NCBI GenBank assembly: GCA_028283855.1
Contig: JAPWJX010000001.1
Location: 186,001-250,000, forward strand
Source: Verrucomicrobium sp.
Lineage (GTDB): Bacteria; Verrucomicrobiota; Verrucomicrobiia; Methylacidiphilales; GAS474
Length of the DNA stretch: 64,000 bases
Reading direction: 5' to 3'
The notes beneath the pieces are model-generated. The model was not told where the DNA came from, ran no database searches, and was given only the letters and a program-made list of their open reading frames with translations. The translations under genes and the position numbers were made by a program. This document shows positions 62,914 through 64,000 of this stretch, piece after piece. Position 1 is the stretch's first letter; each line of letters starts with the position of its first letter.

Positions 62914-64000
62914 TCATTCCAAATCGGCCTTCGAACCGTCTTCCATCATAGCGTCGCGGGCCGCTCTTTCGTCAATTAAATTGTGGTCCTGGAGCGAGCG
63001 GATGGAGTGGTTCCATTCCACGTTAAACGGTTTGCGCAGGAATTCGCGCAGCGCCTGGGGGGTGGAGAGGAACTTGGAGATGGCCGGGCGGGCCGAATCC
63101 TTGTTCATCATGAACTCGCAGGCCAGGGTGCGGCCTTCCCCATTTGCCCGGGGCAGCAGGCCCTGGCTAAGGACGAAGAGGAGCGCGTCGGCGCAGGCGG
63201 AGAGGATCTGCGGCCCGCGCTCCGCGGGGAAGAGTTCCGTGATGCGGCGCAGGGTGCTGGCCACGCCGCGGGTGTGGAGGGTGGCCAGGACGAGGTGGCC
63301 GGTCTGGGTCGCTTCCAGACAGGTCTGCATCGCTTCGGCATCCCGGATTTCGCCCAGGAGGATGATGTCGGGCCGCTTGCGGAGGATCGACCGGAGGCCG
63401 TCGCCGAAGGAGGAGACGTCCCGTCCCACTTCTTGCTGCATGACGGCGCCCTTTCCGTTCTCGTCGTAAAGGATTTCGATCGGGTCCTCGATGGTGACGA
63501 TCTTCTTCGGATAATTCATCCGGATGTGGTCGAGGAAGGCGGCCAGGGTGGAGGTCTTGCCGCTGCCGGTGGGGCCGGTGATGAGGCCCAGGCCGCTTTT
63601 TTTGAGCAGGAGGGTCTGCAGACTGCTGACGACCGCTTCCGGCAAACCTAGGTTTTCAGGGGAAGGGGGGTAGCCCGCCATGACGCGGCAGGTCATGGAG
63701 AGGCCCGTCTCGCACAGGTAGGCGTGGACGCGGACGCGGGGCGTCCGCCCGTTGACGGTCATTGGAATGGTGCAGCCGAAGTCGGCGCAGCGGGCCAGAA
63801 GCATCTGGTGCTCCAGCTGGTCCATGTGCGTGGCCTGCGCGGAGGGATCGGTGCTGGTGAACTTCCAGGAAAAAAGGACCGCCAGCATGCCGACGATGAG
63901 GTCCTGGTTCAACACTCCCCATTTTTCCCCCGGCATGACGCCTTTGCCCGTGTTCAGGGAGACGGGGCGGGTCGGCACCGCGTCGAAGTCGGACGACTTC
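62914..64000 (-). CDS. pilT: PilT/PilU retraction ATPase (N-terminus outside the window)
   Basis: At least 361 residues; the frame is still open at the window edge, so the start is missing. Walker A GLITGPTGSGKTSTLAAF, Asp box TIEDPIEILY, Walker B IILLGEIRDAEAMQTC and the His box TGHLVLATLHT are all intact. It lacks the zinc tetracysteine, as expected for PilT-type motors. The C-terminal third ends in DGSKADLE. The codon GTG at 63978 is an internal candidate, but the residues before it look continuous with a PilT N-terminal domain. It would retract pili, giving twitching or DNA uptake. Confidence 0.9.
   Translation of the reverse strand, partial: KSSDFDAVPTRPVSLNTGKGVMPGEKWGVLNQDLIVGMLAVLFSWKFTSTDPSAQATHMDQLEHQMLLARCADFGCTIPMTVNGRTPRVRVHAYLCETGLSMTCRVMAGYPPSPENLGLPEAVVSSLQTLLLKKSGLGLITGPTGSGKTSTLAAFLDHIRMNYPKKIVTIEDPIEILYDENGKGAVMQQEVGRDVSSFGDGLRSILRKRPDIILLGEIRDAEAMQTCLEATQTGHLVLATLHTRGVASTLRRITELFPAERGPQILSACADALLFVLSQGLLPRANGEGRTLACEFMMNKDSARPAISKFLSTPQALREFLRKPFNVEWNHSIRSLQDHNLIDERAARDAMMEDGSKADLE

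Noticed and set aside
1-64000. tRNA, rRNA, CRISPR, riboswitch and insertion-sequence features
   Set aside because: I looked for tRNA-like CCA-ended cloverleaf segments, regularly spaced repeats and transposase motifs and found none; a tRNAscan, Rfam and ISfinder search would settle it.

Overview
The window reads as one dense stretch of a high-GC, Gram-negative (two-membrane) chromosome. It holds a secretin, pilotin-like lipoproteins, a type IV pilus assembly locus, many exported proteins with signal peptides, an EmrAB-type pump and an old-yellow-enzyme reductase. Several traits (long pilin-like genes, a fused PilM/PilN protein, many lineage-specific exported proteins) would fit the Verrucomicrobiota/PVC group, but that is a guess from gene style; no ribosomal or phylogenetic marker gene is present. 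I saw no rRNA, tRNA, CRISPR array, transposase, integrase or relaxase. No gene-free stretch exceeds 300 bases.

Layout. 0-9 kb is ordinary metabolism and transport: the end of an unknown gene, a GT2 glycosyltransferase, a sugar porter, a divergent arsR-type regulator and OYE reductase, a tetR-emrB-emrA efflux operon with a clear operator, and an Nramp metal transporter. 8.7-14.4 kb holds two small unknown proteins, three paralogous secreted proteins in an overlapping operon, and a three-gene operon for envelope proteins including an S41 protease. 14.5-18.5 kb holds a frameshifted GspE-type ATPase, a POTRA-like exported protein and a sigma-70-family factor. 18.7-28.2 kb is a plus-strand unit centred on a VirB2 / double-VirB2 / VirB3 / VirB4 set, flanked by exported proteins and a lipoprotein. 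This is part of a type IV secretion system (T4SS) without VirB6, B8-B11 or VirD4 in view.

28.2-45.8 kb is the accessory heart: a minus-strand block of mostly unrecognised genes split by terminators into at least three transcription units. It contains a family of alpha-helical proteins sharing two short motifs (one protein is a tandem array of them), two paralogous proteins with an HNH/AHH-like His-Asn-His pattern, a 944-residue protein followed in overlap by a SUKH (SMI1/KNR4) immunity-like protein, a second SUKH protein, a superinfection-immunity/SHOCT membrane protein and an enlarged MYG1-type phosphoesterase. The simplest reading is an effector/immunity set next to a secretion apparatus; that link is inference.

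46-64 kb is a minus-strand type IV pilus locus. In transcription order it runs pilT, fused pilM/N, pilO, a pilP-like gene, pilQ, an unknown gene, pilB, pilC, an ABC transporter pair, a small membrane protein, several pilin-like proteins, two exported proteins and a MoxR-type ATPase.
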